Assembly (NCBI RefSeq): GCF_036924645.1
Contig: NZ_JAZHRX010000001.1
Location: 3,685,501-3,749,500 of the forward strand
DNA from: Bradyrhizobium sp. AZCC 2176
Lineage (GTDB): Bacteria; Pseudomonadota; Alphaproteobacteria; Rhizobiales; Xanthobacteraceae
Direction: 5' to 3'
Length of the DNA: 64,000 nt
Shown here: positions 34,708 through 47,206 of the stretch, one piece after another
Position numbering within the stretch: the stretch's first letter is position 1
Layout of the letters: each line of letters begins with the position of its first letter
Translations under genes and position numbers: made by a program
Notes under the pieces: generated by a model
Seen by the model: only the letters and a program-made list of their open reading frames with translations
What the model was told of the DNA's origin: nothing
Database searches by the model: none

Positions 34708-36095
34708 GAGCGCTTCTCCTCGCGTTTCGGCGCGGCATCCTTGATCAGATAGCCGGTCACCGAGCGTTTTCTGTCGAGCCATTTCTGCGCGGCATCGCGG
34801 ATTTGTTCGGATGTCACCGCGCGAATCCGGTCCGGCCAGCTCCTGATGTCGTCGATCGAAAGCCCCGTTGTCAGCGCGCCGCCATACCAGCGCGCCAGCG
34901 TGGCCTGATTGTCCTGCGCGTAGATCGCTTCTGCAATCAACTGGGTCTTGACCCGCTCGAGATCCTCGGCGCGGGCGGGGTTCTGGATCACCTCCGCGAT
35001 CACGCCGTCGATCACCTGCTCGATCTGCGAAAACTCGACGCCGGGTTTTGGCGAAACCGAGATCGAGAACTGCGAGGGATCCAGCGAAGTGCCCTGGTAG
35101 CCGGCGCCGGCGCTGATTGCGAGCGGGCGGTCGATCACCAGCGCGCGATAGAGATAGGAATTGGAGCCGCCGCCCATCAATTGTGCGAGCACGTCGAGCG
35201 CGGGGCCTTCGCCGGCCCCAGCGGTGGTGGAGGAGGGGACGAGATAATAGCGCCGCAGGCTGGTCTGTTCGACGCGCGGATCGGACAGCGTCACCGTGCG
35301 CGGCGCCGCAGGCACCGGCTCCTGCGGACGGATGCGATGCGCTGATATCGCCGGCTGCGCCGGGATGCCGCTATAGGCCTTTTCCACCATCGGGCGGACT
35401 TCCTTGGCGTCGACGTCGCCCGCGATCACCAGGATCGCGTTGTTCGGCGCGTAGAAGCGCTTGTAGAACGCCAGCGCATCCTCGCGGTCGAGCTTCTCGA
35501 TCTCCTGGCGCCAGCCGATCACCGGCCGGCCATAGGGATGGTTGAGATACAGCGCCGCCATGATCTGTTCGGTCAGCCGCGCGTCCGGGTTATTGGCGAC
35601 ACGCATGTTGAACTCTTCCAGCACGACGTCACGCTCGGGAAGTACATTCTCGTCCTTGAGAATGAGGCCGGTCATGCGATCGGCCTCGAACTCCATCATT
35701 TTCGCCAGTTGCTCGCGCGGCACGCGCTGGAAATAGCCGGTGTAGTCGAGCGAGGTGAAGGCGTTCTCGTTGCCGCCGATCCGCAGCACGGTCTGGGAGA
35801 ATTCACCGGCGGGATGTTTGGCCGTCCCCTTGAACATCAGATGTTCGAGGAAGTGCGCCAGTCCCGATTTGCCCGGCGTCTCGTCGGCGGAGCCGACCTT
35901 GTACCAGATCATCTGCGTGACGACGGGCGTGCGGTGATCCGGGATCACAACCACTTGCAGGCCGTTGTCGAGGGTGAAATTGACAGGACGTTCCGACGTG
36001 ACCGTCGTCTGGGCGAAGGCGCTGCCGGCGGAGAAACCGAACGTCGAGATGAGGGCTGCAACGAGAGAGGCGGTAAATCGGTGTGAGAGCATCAT
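34704..36095 (-). CDS. M16-family zinc peptidase, catalytic subunit
   Basis: 463 aa from ATG 36095 (36092 also possible). A signal peptide (about 1-28, ending GSAFAQ) sends it to the periplasm. The inverted zinc motif HFLEH is at residues 81-85, with the third ligand Glu downstream in the EFEADRM region. The C-terminal M16 domain is complete. It is followed by, and coupled to, the inactive partner. Substrates of such pairs are small peptides; the actual one is unknown. Confidence 0.94.
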   Translation of the reverse strand: MMLSHRFTASLVAALISTFGFSAGSAFAQTTVTSERPVNFTLDNGLQVVVIPDHRTPVVTQMIWYKVGSADETPGKSGLAHFLEHLMFKGTAKHPAGEFSQTVLRIGGNENAFTSLDYTGYFQRVPREQLAKMMEFEADRMTGLILKDENVLPERDVVLEEFNMRVANNPDARLTEQIMAALYLNHPYGRPVIGWRQEIEKLDREDALAFYKRFYAPNNAILVIAGDVDAKEVRPMVEKAYSGIPAQPAISAHRIRPQEPVPAAPRTVTLSDPRVEQTSLRRYYLVPSSTTAGAGEGPALDVLAQLMGGGSNSYLYRALVIDRPLAISAGAGYQGTSLDPSQFSISVSPKPGVEFSQIEQVIDGVIAEVIQNPARAEDLERVKTQLIAEAIYAQDNQATLARWYGGALTTGLSIDDIRSWPDRIRAVTSEQIRDAAQKWLDRKRSVTGYLIKDAAPKREEKRS

Positions 36096-36247
36096 GACCT
36101 GTCTGGCGCTTATTCCGCTAAACCGGCCATCGGTCCTGCGACGCGCAAATGTTAGAAGTAACCCGGCAAAATCGTCCGGGATCAAGCTGCGGCAGAGTAC
36201 ACCGCGCCGGCGCCAACAATCGTCACGAAGGCGAGAGATCAGCTTAA

Positions 36248-36961
36248 CTAATCGCCATACTTGCCCTTGGCCGGGTTGTATTCCTTGTTGAGCGATTCCC
36301 TCGGCCCGGTGCCATAGGCGTAGTTCGACGACGGCGTCTGGTAGCCGGGCGGCGGCTGGGTCAGGGATTCCCGCGTCGGCTCGCCCTTGAAGGGGGCCGT
36401 CTCGGACTTGCTGCCGCCGAACAAGCCGCTGAAGCCGCCGTTATAGCCGAGCTGCGACGGGCTCAGGATCGGATTGTTGTTCGAGGTACCGGGCTGTACC
36501 GGATCATTGTCCTTGCGCGCGGGCGCCGCGGTCTTGCCCACCGCGAGTTCGGCCGGCGTGAGGATGCGGGCCGCTTCGCGCGGGTCCTTGTTCTCCTTCT
36601 TGCGCGCCGCGGCAGCAGCCTTGCGGCGCTGCAGGTCGGGATCCTTCGGCCAGTTCGGCGCCGTCACTTCGGCCGAGGAACCGGCCGGCGGCGGCAAATC
36701 GAGCTTGGGAGGAACCACCAGCGGCGAGCGCTCGCGGTATTCGATGCCGCGGTTTTCCATGTTGGTGCCGCCGATGCCGCGCATGATGCCTTCGATGATC
36801 TTTTCCTCGAAGGTCTTGTCGTCTTCGTCCTCGTCATCCGCCGCGCGCACGGGGCCGGCGGCCATCACGAGGCCGATGCCGAGGGCAATGGCGGCGAACC
36901 GCAGGGCGCGGCTCAGCGAGCTGGTCTGCAGCATCCAGAAGCGGGCTTCGGTCTCGCGCAT
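36248..36961 (-). CDS. Exported proline-rich protein of unknown function
   Basis: 237 aa from ATG 36961; ATG 36934 (MLQTSS) would also give a good signal peptide (ALGIGLVMAAGPVRA). The mature part starts with an acidic stretch, then SPLVVPPKLDLPPPAG, which is weakly like the PLVVPP motif of DUF3035/BamF lipoproteins, then Lys/Ala-rich and Gly/Pro/Tyr-rich disordered stretches. There is no lipobox cysteine. It follows lspA on the same strand. The BamF link is a suggestion only. Confidence 0.75.
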   Translation of the reverse strand: MRETEARFWMLQTSSLSRALRFAAIALGIGLVMAAGPVRAADDEDEDDKTFEEKIIEGIMRGIGGTNMENRGIEYRERSPLVVPPKLDLPPPAGSSAEVTAPNWPKDPDLQRRKAAAAARKKENKDPREAARILTPAELAVGKTAAPARKDNDPVQPGTSNNNPILSPSQLGYNGGFSGLFGGSKSETAPFKGEPTRESLTQPPPGYQTPSSNYAYGTGPRESLNKEYNPAKGKYGD

Positions 36962-37053
36962 CGCGCTGTTCCCATTCACTATTTCTGCAACACGCAGGGG
37001 TCGGTCCAAGGGACGTAAAGGCTCCATACCGCAGAGGTTCGTATCGGCCGGGA

Positions 37054-37552
37054 TCAGGGCGCTTTTGCGGCGGGTACCCCCAGGAACGAGTCATACAATA
37101 GGCCCGCTACCCCGGCAACAATGGCCACATCCGCGAGGTTAAACACGTACCAATTGAAGGTTTTTCCCCCGATCTCGATGTGGAACAAGGCGAAATCGAC
37201 CACCGCGCCATACAGGAAGCGGTCGATGCCGTTGCCGACGGCGCCCCCGATGATTAGCCCGAGCCCCAGCGTCGCCAGGAGGGTGCTGGAGCGCGCCATC
37301 CAGATCCCCAGCACGATCACGGCAATCGCCTTGATCACCATCAGCGCGACTTGGGCGAGCTGGTTGTCGGTCTGGAACCAGCCAAAGCTGATCCCGACGT
37401 TCCAGGCCAGCACCAGATCGAAGAACGGCGTGACCCTGACGACCCCGCGCTGGGCAAGGTCGAACGCGTAGAGCAGCCAGAGCTTTGAGGCCTGATCGAA
37501 GACCACGCGTGACAATCGCGGCAATGGCGCCGGCGCGGAGGTGAGGGGGCAC
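37054..37552 (-). CDS. lspA: Signal peptidase II LspA with an apparent frameshift near its start
   Basis: LspA cleaves lipoprotein signal peptides in the inner membrane. Both catalytic Asp motifs (GNGIDR and FNLADVAI) and three of four membrane segments are in one frame from 37524 down to 37054. The expected N-terminus (RAGAIAAIVT, completing the first membrane helix up to VVFDQASK) lies in the other frame, starting at GTG 37552, which has AAGGAG six bases upstream. One extra base near 37504-37510 separates the two frames. This may be a sequencing or assembly error, or a real lesion with restart at TTG 37524 (156 aa, damaged helix 1). Confidence 0.8.
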
Positions 37553-37573
37553 GAAGCGCTCCTTGCCGGACAC

Positions 37574-41101
<3,528 letters not shown>

Positions 41102-41295
41102 GCAGGCTCTGGTTTGGCTCGAAGACGGCGCGAGAGGCGCGGGGAATAGCGGGTGAACACGAAAATCCCGGTCTTGCGCCGAGCTGAACGCTCAGGCGGA
41201 AGCCGGGCCGCTAATGCTGATGGTGCGCCGCGCAAACATGGGGGCTTTCCATAGCAGCCAGAAAGGAGAAGCGCAAAGGCCGGGCAGGCGCGGTA

Positions 41296-41850
41296 TCAGG
41301 TCCCACGGGGCCGAGCAGGGTTTCCAGCAACCGTCTGGCCTGCGGCAACGTCCCGGGTGACCACGCTGCCGGCGCCGATCACCGCGCCATCGCCGATGGT
41401 GACGCCGGGCAGGATGATGGCGCCGCCGCCGATCCAGACGTCGCTGCCGATCCGCACCGGCCGGCCAAATTCGAGGCCGGTCCGCCGCGTTTCCGCGTCG
41501 CGCGGGTGATCGGCGGCATAGATCTGCGTCGCCGGCCCGATCTGGGTGCGGTCGCCGATTGTCACCTCGACGACATCGAGGATGACGCAGTTGAAGTTGA
41601 GAAACACCTCGTCGCCGAGCCGGATGTTGTAGCCGTAGTCGCAAAAGAACGGCGGACGGATCACAGCGCCGGTGCCGACGTGTCCGAAATGGGCCGATAG
41701 CAGCGCGTGGCGCTCGGCTACGGACGCTGCGAGCGCCGCATTGTAGCGTGCGAGCCAGGCCTTGTTGGCGGCGGCATCCGCCTGCAGTTCGGGATCGCCG
41801 GGACGGTACAGCTCGCCCGCAAGCATTTTCTGCTTTTCTGTCTTGTTCAA
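41296..41850 (-). CDS. Maltose/galactoside O-acetyltransferase-like protein (Maa/NodL type)
   Basis: 184 aa from TTG 41850, overlapping the ribF stop as TTGA; ATG 41826 (MLAGELYRPGD) is the alternative. Maa domain at the N-terminus, then left-handed beta-helix hexapeptide repeats with catalytic His in YAADHPRD. It moves an acetyl group from acetyl-CoA to a sugar. NodL, a nodulation-factor acetylase, belongs to the same family, but nothing nearby points to nodulation. Confidence 0.92.
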   Translation of the reverse strand: MNKTEKQKMLAGELYRPGDPELQADAAANKAWLARYNAALAASVAERHALLSAHFGHVGTGAVIRPPFFCDYGYNIRLGDEVFLNFNCVILDVVEVTIGDRTQIGPATQIYAADHPRDAETRRTGLEFGRPVRIGSDVWIGGGAIILPGVTIGDGAVIGAGSVVTRDVAAGQTVAGNPARPRGT

Positions 41851-42818
41851 CCAATCGCTCCGAGCCTGGGAAAGGCGTCCGGCGCCGCGGCCAGTGCCGC
41901 GCGCGCCCTGGCGCTGTCGTCATCCATCTGACGTATCAACGCTTCGATGGTGTCGAATTTCAGCTCGTCGCGGATGAAACTGATGAAGGCGACGTCGAGC
42001 ACGCTGCCATAGAGGTCGCCCTTGAAGTCGAACAGGAACACTTCGAGCAGCGGCGCGCCGTTGTCGAAGGTCGGGCGGCGGCCGAAGCTCGCGACCGCAT
42101 CGAAGCGCTCCGCGCCGCGGCCGACCCGCACCGCATAGATGCCGTGCTTGAGGCTGCAATTCTTGTCGAGGCGGATATTGGCGGTGGGGTAGCCGAGATC
42201 GCGGCCGCGCTTCTCGCCATGCATCACCTCGCCGCTGACGAACCACGGCCCGCCCAGCATAGCGGTGGCTTCGTCGATCTGGCCCTCGGCCAGCGCCATG
42301 CGGATCGCGCTGGAGGATACCGGCCGCTCCTCGATATCGACATGGGCCTGGACGTCGACCTCGATGCCGAGCCGCGGCCCCTCGCTGACCAACAGGCTCG
42401 GTGAGCCGGAACGGCCCTTGCCGAAATGAAAGTCGTAACCGACCGCGATGCCGCTGACGCCGAGGCGTTCGATCAGGTCATGGTGAATGAAATCTTGCGC
42501 CGAGGTTCCGGCGCGGGCCTTGTCGAAGGTCATCACGACCGCGCCGTCAAGCCCGGTCCCGGCCAGCAGCCGCAGCTTGTTGGCCTCGTCGGAGAGGCGG
42601 AATTGCGGGCTGTTCGGGCTGAAAAAGCTGCGCGGGTGCGGCTCGAAAGTGACGGCGAAAGCCGGCTTGCCGTGGGCGCGGCCCATCCGCAGGGCGGCGT
42701 CGATCACGGCCCGGTGCCCGAGATGAACGCCATCGAAATTGCCCATGGCGACCACGGCCCCGCGGGGGATCTCGGCGGCCGGGGTGGTATCGCGGATAAT
42801 GGTAAAACCAGTTGTCAT
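41847..42818 (-). CDS. ribF: Bifunctional riboflavin kinase/FAD synthetase RibF
   Basis: 323 aa. It turns riboflavin to FMN and then FAD. The adenylyltransferase domain is marked by GNFDGVHLGHRAVI; the kinase domain (about 185-310) by GRDLGYPTANI and later DFKGDLYG. The acetyltransferase gene overlaps its end. Upstream lies a 242-base gap shared with divergent cheY. Confidence 0.96.
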   Translation of the reverse strand: MTTGFTIIRDTTPAAEIPRGAVVAMGNFDGVHLGHRAVIDAALRMGRAHGKPAFAVTFEPHPRSFFSPNSPQFRLSDEANKLRLLAGTGLDGAVVMTFDKARAGTSAQDFIHHDLIERLGVSGIAVGYDFHFGKGRSGSPSLLVSEGPRLGIEVDVQAHVDIEERPVSSSAIRMALAEGQIDEATAMLGGPWFVSGEVMHGEKRGRDLGYPTANIRLDKNCSLKHGIYAVRVGRGAERFDAVASFGRRPTFDNGAPLLEVFLFDFKGDLYGSVLDVAFISFIRDELKFDTIEALIRQMDDDSARARAALAAAPDAFPRLGAIG

Positions 42819-43060
42819 TTCAGGGATTCTTCAGGGACTTTCAAAGATTCTTCATAGATTCTTGGGTCGGGGAACGCGGCCGGGACCGTGACGCGGCGCC
42901 CCCGTCGAAGTCAAGCGGGCTGGGTCGGGCCAAAACGGCTGCAATCCGGTGTCGCCCGGTTAACGGGCTGTTTAACGGCAGGTGCTAGACGTGGGGGGAG
43001 GACTGCGGGTCGCGCAGGCCTGTCGAATATTTGTGGCGTAAGCGTTGAGTGGGGGAAAAG

Positions 43061-43456
43061 ATGGCGGTTGATTTGTCCATGCCGGTTCTGGTGGTTGATG
43101 ACTACAGCACCATGATCCGCATCATCCGAAATCTTCTGAAGCAGCTCGGCTTCGACAACATCGACGACGCCAGCGACGGTTCGGCGGCGCTCAACAAGAT
43201 GCGCGGCAAGAAATACGGGCTCGTGATCTCCGACTGGAACATGGAGCCGATGACCGGCTATGACCTGCTCAAGGAAGTCCGTGCCGACCCCAATCTGGCC
43301 ACCACGCCCTTCATCATGATCACGGCGGAATCCAAGACCGAGAACGTGATCGCCGCCAAGAAGGCCGGCGTGAACAACTATATCGTCAAGCCGTTCAACG
43401 CGGCGACGCTGAAGACCAAGATCGAAGCGGTCTTCCCGGACATGGCGACGGCGTAA
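43061..43456 (+). CDS. cheY: Stand-alone receiver protein, CheY type
   Basis: 131 aa from ATG 43061, with a GGGGGAA run just upstream. A single receiver domain: acidic pair Asp13-Asp14, phosphorylated Asp58 (SDWNMEPMTG), Thr88 and Lys110 (KPF). The SDWNMEPMTGYDLLKEVR stretch is close to chemotaxis CheY, which binds the flagellar switch. No che or flagellar genes are adjacent, though a TipF-like protein lies 1 kb downstream on the other strand. Confidence 0.9.
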   Translation: MAVDLSMPVLVVDDYSTMIRIIRNLLKQLGFDNIDDASDGSAALNKMRGKKYGLVISDWNMEPMTGYDLLKEVRADPNLATTPFIMITAESKTENVIAAKKAGVNNYIVKPFNAATLKTKIEAVFPDMATA

Positions 43457-43626
43457 GGCGCCTGGTTTCCAGCTCGCTCCAATTCTCGGGCTGCCCGGCC
43501 CAATCCCGGGCATGCCCTCTCATGAGTCCACGCCCTACCAGGTCTTGCGTTTTCGGATGATGTAAGGCCCATTCCTACTTTGCATGGGGTTGTTTTCGCA
43601 ATTTTGAGTCCGGTGCAGCGATGCAC

Positions 43627-44481
43627 CTACCACCGCAGCTCGCGCATCAGCGCGCGGGGCGGATGGCCGAACAGCTCTTTCACCGAGGCCGGGTCGAGCT
43701 GATCGATGCCCTCGAATTCCTCGGAATGGATGCCGCGGGTGAGGAAAAGACAATCGATCCCGAAGCCGTGCGCGCCGGTGAGATCGGTGCGCACCGAATC
43801 TCCGATTGCCAGCACACGGTCGAGCGAAGTCGGCTGGCCGCGGCGTTCGGCAGCGAGCGCCATGGCGCGTTCATAGATCGGCCGGTGCGGCTTGCCGTAG
43901 AAGATCACCTCACCGCCCAACTCGCGATAGAGCTCGGCGATCGCGCCCGCGCAATAGATCAGCCGGTCGCCGCGTTCGACGACGATGTCGGGGTTGGCGC
44001 AAACCAGCGGCAGCTTGTGCTCGCGCGCCTGCAGCATCATCGCGCGGTAGTCTTCCGCCGATTCGGTTTCGTCGTCGAACAGGCCGGTGCAGACGATGTA
44101 GTCGGCCTGTTCCAGCGGCGCCGTCACGGCATCGAGTCCGCGATAAATCGACGAGTCGCGCTCCGGACCTAGCCAGAACATTTTCTTGCCGGGGTGATCG
44201 GCGACGAAGTGCCGGGTCAGGTCGCCGGAAGAGACGATCGCGTCGTAGGTTTCGTCGGCGACGCCGAGCTTCCGCAACTGGCGCTGCACGGAATCGGCCG
44301 GCCGCGGCGCGTTGGTGATCAGGATGACGGTGCCGCCGCGCTGGCGATAGGTATGCAGCGCCTCGCAGGCTTCGGGAAACGACTCGAGCCCGTTATGCAC
44401 CACGCCCCAGATGTCGGAGAGGATGACTTCCACGCCGTCCACGAGGTCGCGTAGCCGCTCGACGAAACGCAATGAGGTCAT
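43627..44481 (-). CDS. HAD-superfamily phosphatase, TIGR01459 type
   Basis: 284 aa. Motif I is LSDIWGVVHNG (nucleophile and acid Asp positions), motif II VILITNAPRP, and motif III/IV lies around GKPHRPIYE and AIGDSVRTDLTGAHGFG. This is the NagD/class IIA subgroup, here matching the TIGR01459 family of alphaproteobacteria. Substrate unknown. It is 15 bases downstream of the EAL gene and probably in the same transcript. Confidence 0.92.
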   Translation of the reverse strand: MTSLRFVERLRDLVDGVEVILSDIWGVVHNGLESFPEACEALHTYRQRGGTVILITNAPRPADSVQRQLRKLGVADETYDAIVSSGDLTRHFVADHPGKKMFWLGPERDSSIYRGLDAVTAPLEQADYIVCTGLFDDETESAEDYRAMMLQAREHKLPLVCANPDIVVERGDRLIYCAGAIAELYRELGGEVIFYGKPHRPIYERAMALAAERRGQPTSLDRVLAIGDSVRTDLTGAHGFGIDCLFLTRGIHSEEFEGIDQLDPASVKELFGHPPRALMRELRW

Positions 44482-44496
44482 GAGTTCGGAAGCCTG

Positions 44497-45963
44497 TTAG
44501 CCCGGTCCGGCGGCGCGTCGCGCCAGCGCGGCATTGCCGGTTGACCGCATCGCGGGCTCTGCGGCCGGGCCGGCGATGGGAACGGTGTTGCTGGAGCCAT
44601 TGGGAGTGCCGGATTCCTTGTTCGCTGTCGCCCCGCCGGTAGCAGATGCCCCCTCGGGCCGCAACGGCCGCGGCGGCGCAAACAGGAAGCCTTGTCCAAA
44701 CCGCACGTCATAGTCGAGCAGGTCCACCACCGCGCGCTCGCCCTCGATCTTTTCGGCGATCAGGTCGATGCCGAAGCGGCCGAGCAGGTCGGAAAGATCG
44801 GAAGGGTGGATGTCGGAAGTCGAGCTTTGCTTGGGATCGAGCAACAAAGCCGCCGGCACCTTGATGAAACGGACGCCGCGGTCGGCGAGGTCGCGCGGCT
44901 CGATCCGCAAGTCGGTGACGTGATCGATCGAGAAGCGGTAACCGCGCTGCGACAGTGCGGCGAGATTCTCGATTTCGGTCGGGCCGAGGTGGCGGAACGC
45001 CGCCTGCTTGAATTCGAGCACGAAGGACGGCGCCAGCGCCCGATTGGCCTCGAGGAAGTCGAGGCATTGCGCAAAATTGACGGAATTGCCGAGCGTCGCC
45101 GCCGAGACGTTGCAGAACACGCCGACGTCCTTGTTGCGCACCATCAGGCGGCGCAACACCTGGATACAGCGCAGCATCACCATGTGATCGATCTTGCCAA
45201 TCAGCCCGCCGGCTTCCGCGGTGGGGATGAAATCGTCGGCGGCCAGTATCTGATCCTTGTCGTCGCGCAGCCGCGTCACCGCCTCGTAAAAGCGCACCTT
45301 GCGCTGCGGCAGCGTCACCATCGGCTGCAGGTAGATGTCGAGCCGGTTTTCCTCGACGGCGCTTTTCACCGCGGCGAGCAGTTGCTGATTGCGTGCGGGC
45401 GCGGCGGCTTCCGCGGCAATCAAGGTCTGCGCCGGCTTTGCAGCGGCAACCGGCGCGGGCCTGACGGCAGGCGCCGCCGGCTCGGGGGCGATCACCGGCT
45501 CTACCTGCGGTTCGGAATCATGCCTGTTTGCCGGGGCGGGGGGCGCGGCCGCCGCGCCCTGGGCCAGCAAGTCCTCGTGGCTGGCCACCGAGACGGCCAG
45601 TTGCTTGACCAGCCCGCCGAGCTCGTTGATCTCGCCGAGGACGGCCTGGATCCGGTCGGAGCTTGCCGAGTTCGCCGACACCACCCGGCCCTCGACGGCA
45701 GCGAGACGGCGGCCGAATTCGGCGACCTGGCGGGCGAGGTCGGCGGTGCCGCGGGAAAGATCGGCGATCTGGCCGCCGACGTCGGAGCGGTCGCGCAGCC
45801 GCATCGACACGGCGTTGTAGAGGATCAGGAAGGTCAGCGCGGTGAGCGCCACGATCGCGGATTCGGTGCCGTTGAAGCCGGCCACCGCATGCAGGACGAG
45901 GCCGAGGGAGGCTGCAACCAGCACCATGCAGATGGCGATGAAAATCGTCGAAATGCGAATCAT
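44497..45963 (-). CDS. TipF-like membrane protein with degenerate EAL domain
   Basis: 488 aa. Two N-terminal membrane helices (about 4-27 and 34-52), a coiled-coil stretch (about 60-130), an Ala/Pro-rich linker (140-190), and an EAL domain from about 200 to 425. The signature reads EAV (227-229); the metal-binding DDFGTG loop is IDHVTD, so c-di-GMP cleavage is unlikely, while KVPAALL, EKIEGE and GFGQGF-like positions persist. The layout matches TipF of Caulobacter, a c-di-GMP-binding flagellar placement protein. The assignment to TipF is by architecture only. Confidence 0.85.
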   Translation of the reverse strand: MIRISTIFIAICMVLVAASLGLVLHAVAGFNGTESAIVALTALTFLILYNAVSMRLRDRSDVGGQIADLSRGTADLARQVAEFGRRLAAVEGRVVSANSASSDRIQAVLGEINELGGLVKQLAVSVASHEDLLAQGAAAAPPAPANRHDSEPQVEPVIAPEPAAPAVRPAPVAAAKPAQTLIAAEAAAPARNQQLLAAVKSAVEENRLDIYLQPMVTLPQRKVRFYEAVTRLRDDKDQILAADDFIPTAEAGGLIGKIDHMVMLRCIQVLRRLMVRNKDVGVFCNVSAATLGNSVNFAQCLDFLEANRALAPSFVLEFKQAAFRHLGPTEIENLAALSQRGYRFSIDHVTDLRIEPRDLADRGVRFIKVPAALLLDPKQSSTSDIHPSDLSDLLGRFGIDLIAEKIEGERAVVDLLDYDVRFGQGFLFAPPRPLRPEGASATGGATANKESGTPNGSSNTVPIAGPAAEPAMRSTGNAALARRAAGPG

Positions 45964-46126
45964 GTCGCGCGCTACGCCCTCAGGTCGGAACTGTGTTCAC
46001 CCGGGAAAACACGGAAGTTTCAGGCATGTTCCGGTTTGCGCTTCCCCAAGCGTAACAACCTTAGCATCAATGTTGATTCGCGGAGCTAGTGTTCTTTGCG
46101 CTCGGTCGGAATTGGCGTGCCGGCGA

Positions 46127-47206
46127 TCACGCCCGGCTGCTACCCGCCGGCTTGGCGCCCCGGATGTCCGCGGTCGCATGGCGCTCGATCTCCGAGTTCA
46201 GCTCTGCCCCGAACAGCACGATCGTTGCCGATATCCACATCCACATCATCAGGCCAATCGCGGCGCCAAGCGAGCCGTAGGTCGCGTTGTAGTTGCCGAA
46301 ATTGGAGAGATACCAGGACAGCGCGGCCGAGCCGGCGATCCAGAGCAGCGCCGCGGCCAGCGTCCCCGCACCCAGCCACTCCCACCGCGCCGCGGGCCGG
46401 TTGGGTCCAAACCGATAGAGCAGGCTCAGCGCCACGAGCAGGACAGCCAACAGCAACGGCCAACGCGCCAGGCCGAGGATAAGCCCACTCCCGGACGGCA
46501 GGCCGAGATGACTGAACAGCAGCGGAAACACCACGACTGCGCCGACCATCAGCAGCAGGGCCACGATCCCGCCGGTCGTGAAGGCGAGCGAAAGCAGGTT
46601 TAGTTTCAGAAAGTTGCGAGTTTCCCGCACTTCGTAGACGACATTGAGCGCGTCGATGATCGCTTTGACACCGGCGTTGGCGCTCCACAGCGCAAGGGCG
46701 AGGCCAAACAGAAACGTCCCGCCGAGCGCGGCGTTGCCCTTGGCGAGCACGCGGGCGATCTGGTCCTGCACGATCTGGAACGAACCTTCGGGCAGCATCA
46801 GCGCCAGCGTTTGCAGATTGGCGCCGATGGTTCTGGGGTCGGCGAACAGTCCGTAGGACGAGACCAGCGCCGTTATGGCCGGAAATATCGCGAGCAGTCC
46901 GAAGAACACCACGCCGGCCGCGGTGGCGAGCAAACGGTCGTCGTTCGCGCGTTCATAAACGCGCCACAGGATGCGTTTCCAGGCCGTCCAGGGAATTGCA
47001 ATCCAATTGATCGCAGGCGGGCCCCCCGTTCGGGCACCCGGTTCCTGAGCCTGTTCGCGCGCGGGCGGGCCGGGTTGTGCGACCAATTTTTCGGAAGAAC
47101 GTGCTTTTGCTCCGGGCTGAAAAAAATGCTGCGCGGCCAGGACGAGAATGGCGGTCGCCGCGATCAAGCGCAGATTGTTGTCGGGGCCGGATCGCGCGCG
47201 GCGCAT
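46127..47206 (-). CDS. YihY/BrkB-family inner-membrane protein
   Basis: 359 aa from ATG 47206, which overlaps the upstream stop as TGATG; GTG 47233 is an alternative. The N-terminal 80 residues include one helix and a Pro/Ala-rich stretch; the YihY domain starts at AWKRILWRVYERANDDRLL and has about six membrane helices, ending LMMWMWISATIVLFGAELNSEIE. Function is unproven, though formerly annotated RNase BN. It pairs with a holin-like protein. Confidence 0.93.
   Translation of the reverse strand: MRRARSGPDNNLRLIAATAILVLAAQHFFQPGAKARSSEKLVAQPGPPAREQAQEPGARTGGPPAINWIAIPWTAWKRILWRVYERANDDRLLATAAGVVFFGLLAIFPAITALVSSYGLFADPRTIGANLQTLALMLPEGSFQIVQDQIARVLAKGNAALGGTFLFGLALALWSANAGVKAIIDALNVVYEVRETRNFLKLNLLSLAFTTGGIVALLLMVGAVVVFPLLFSHLGLPSGSGLILGLARWPLLLAVLLVALSLLYRFGPNRPAARWEWLGAGTLAAALLWIAGSAALSWYLSNFGNYNATYGSLGAAIGLMMWMWISATIVLFGAELNSEIERHATADIRGAKPAGSSRA

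Noticed and set aside
41296..41850. Nodulation gene nodL
   Set aside because: The Maa/NodL family is broad, the neighbours are ribF and ileS, and no nod box or nod gene is seen.
44692..46089. 465-codon plus-strand frame over the EAL gene
   Set aside because: Antisense to a gene with clear membrane helices and EAL motifs.
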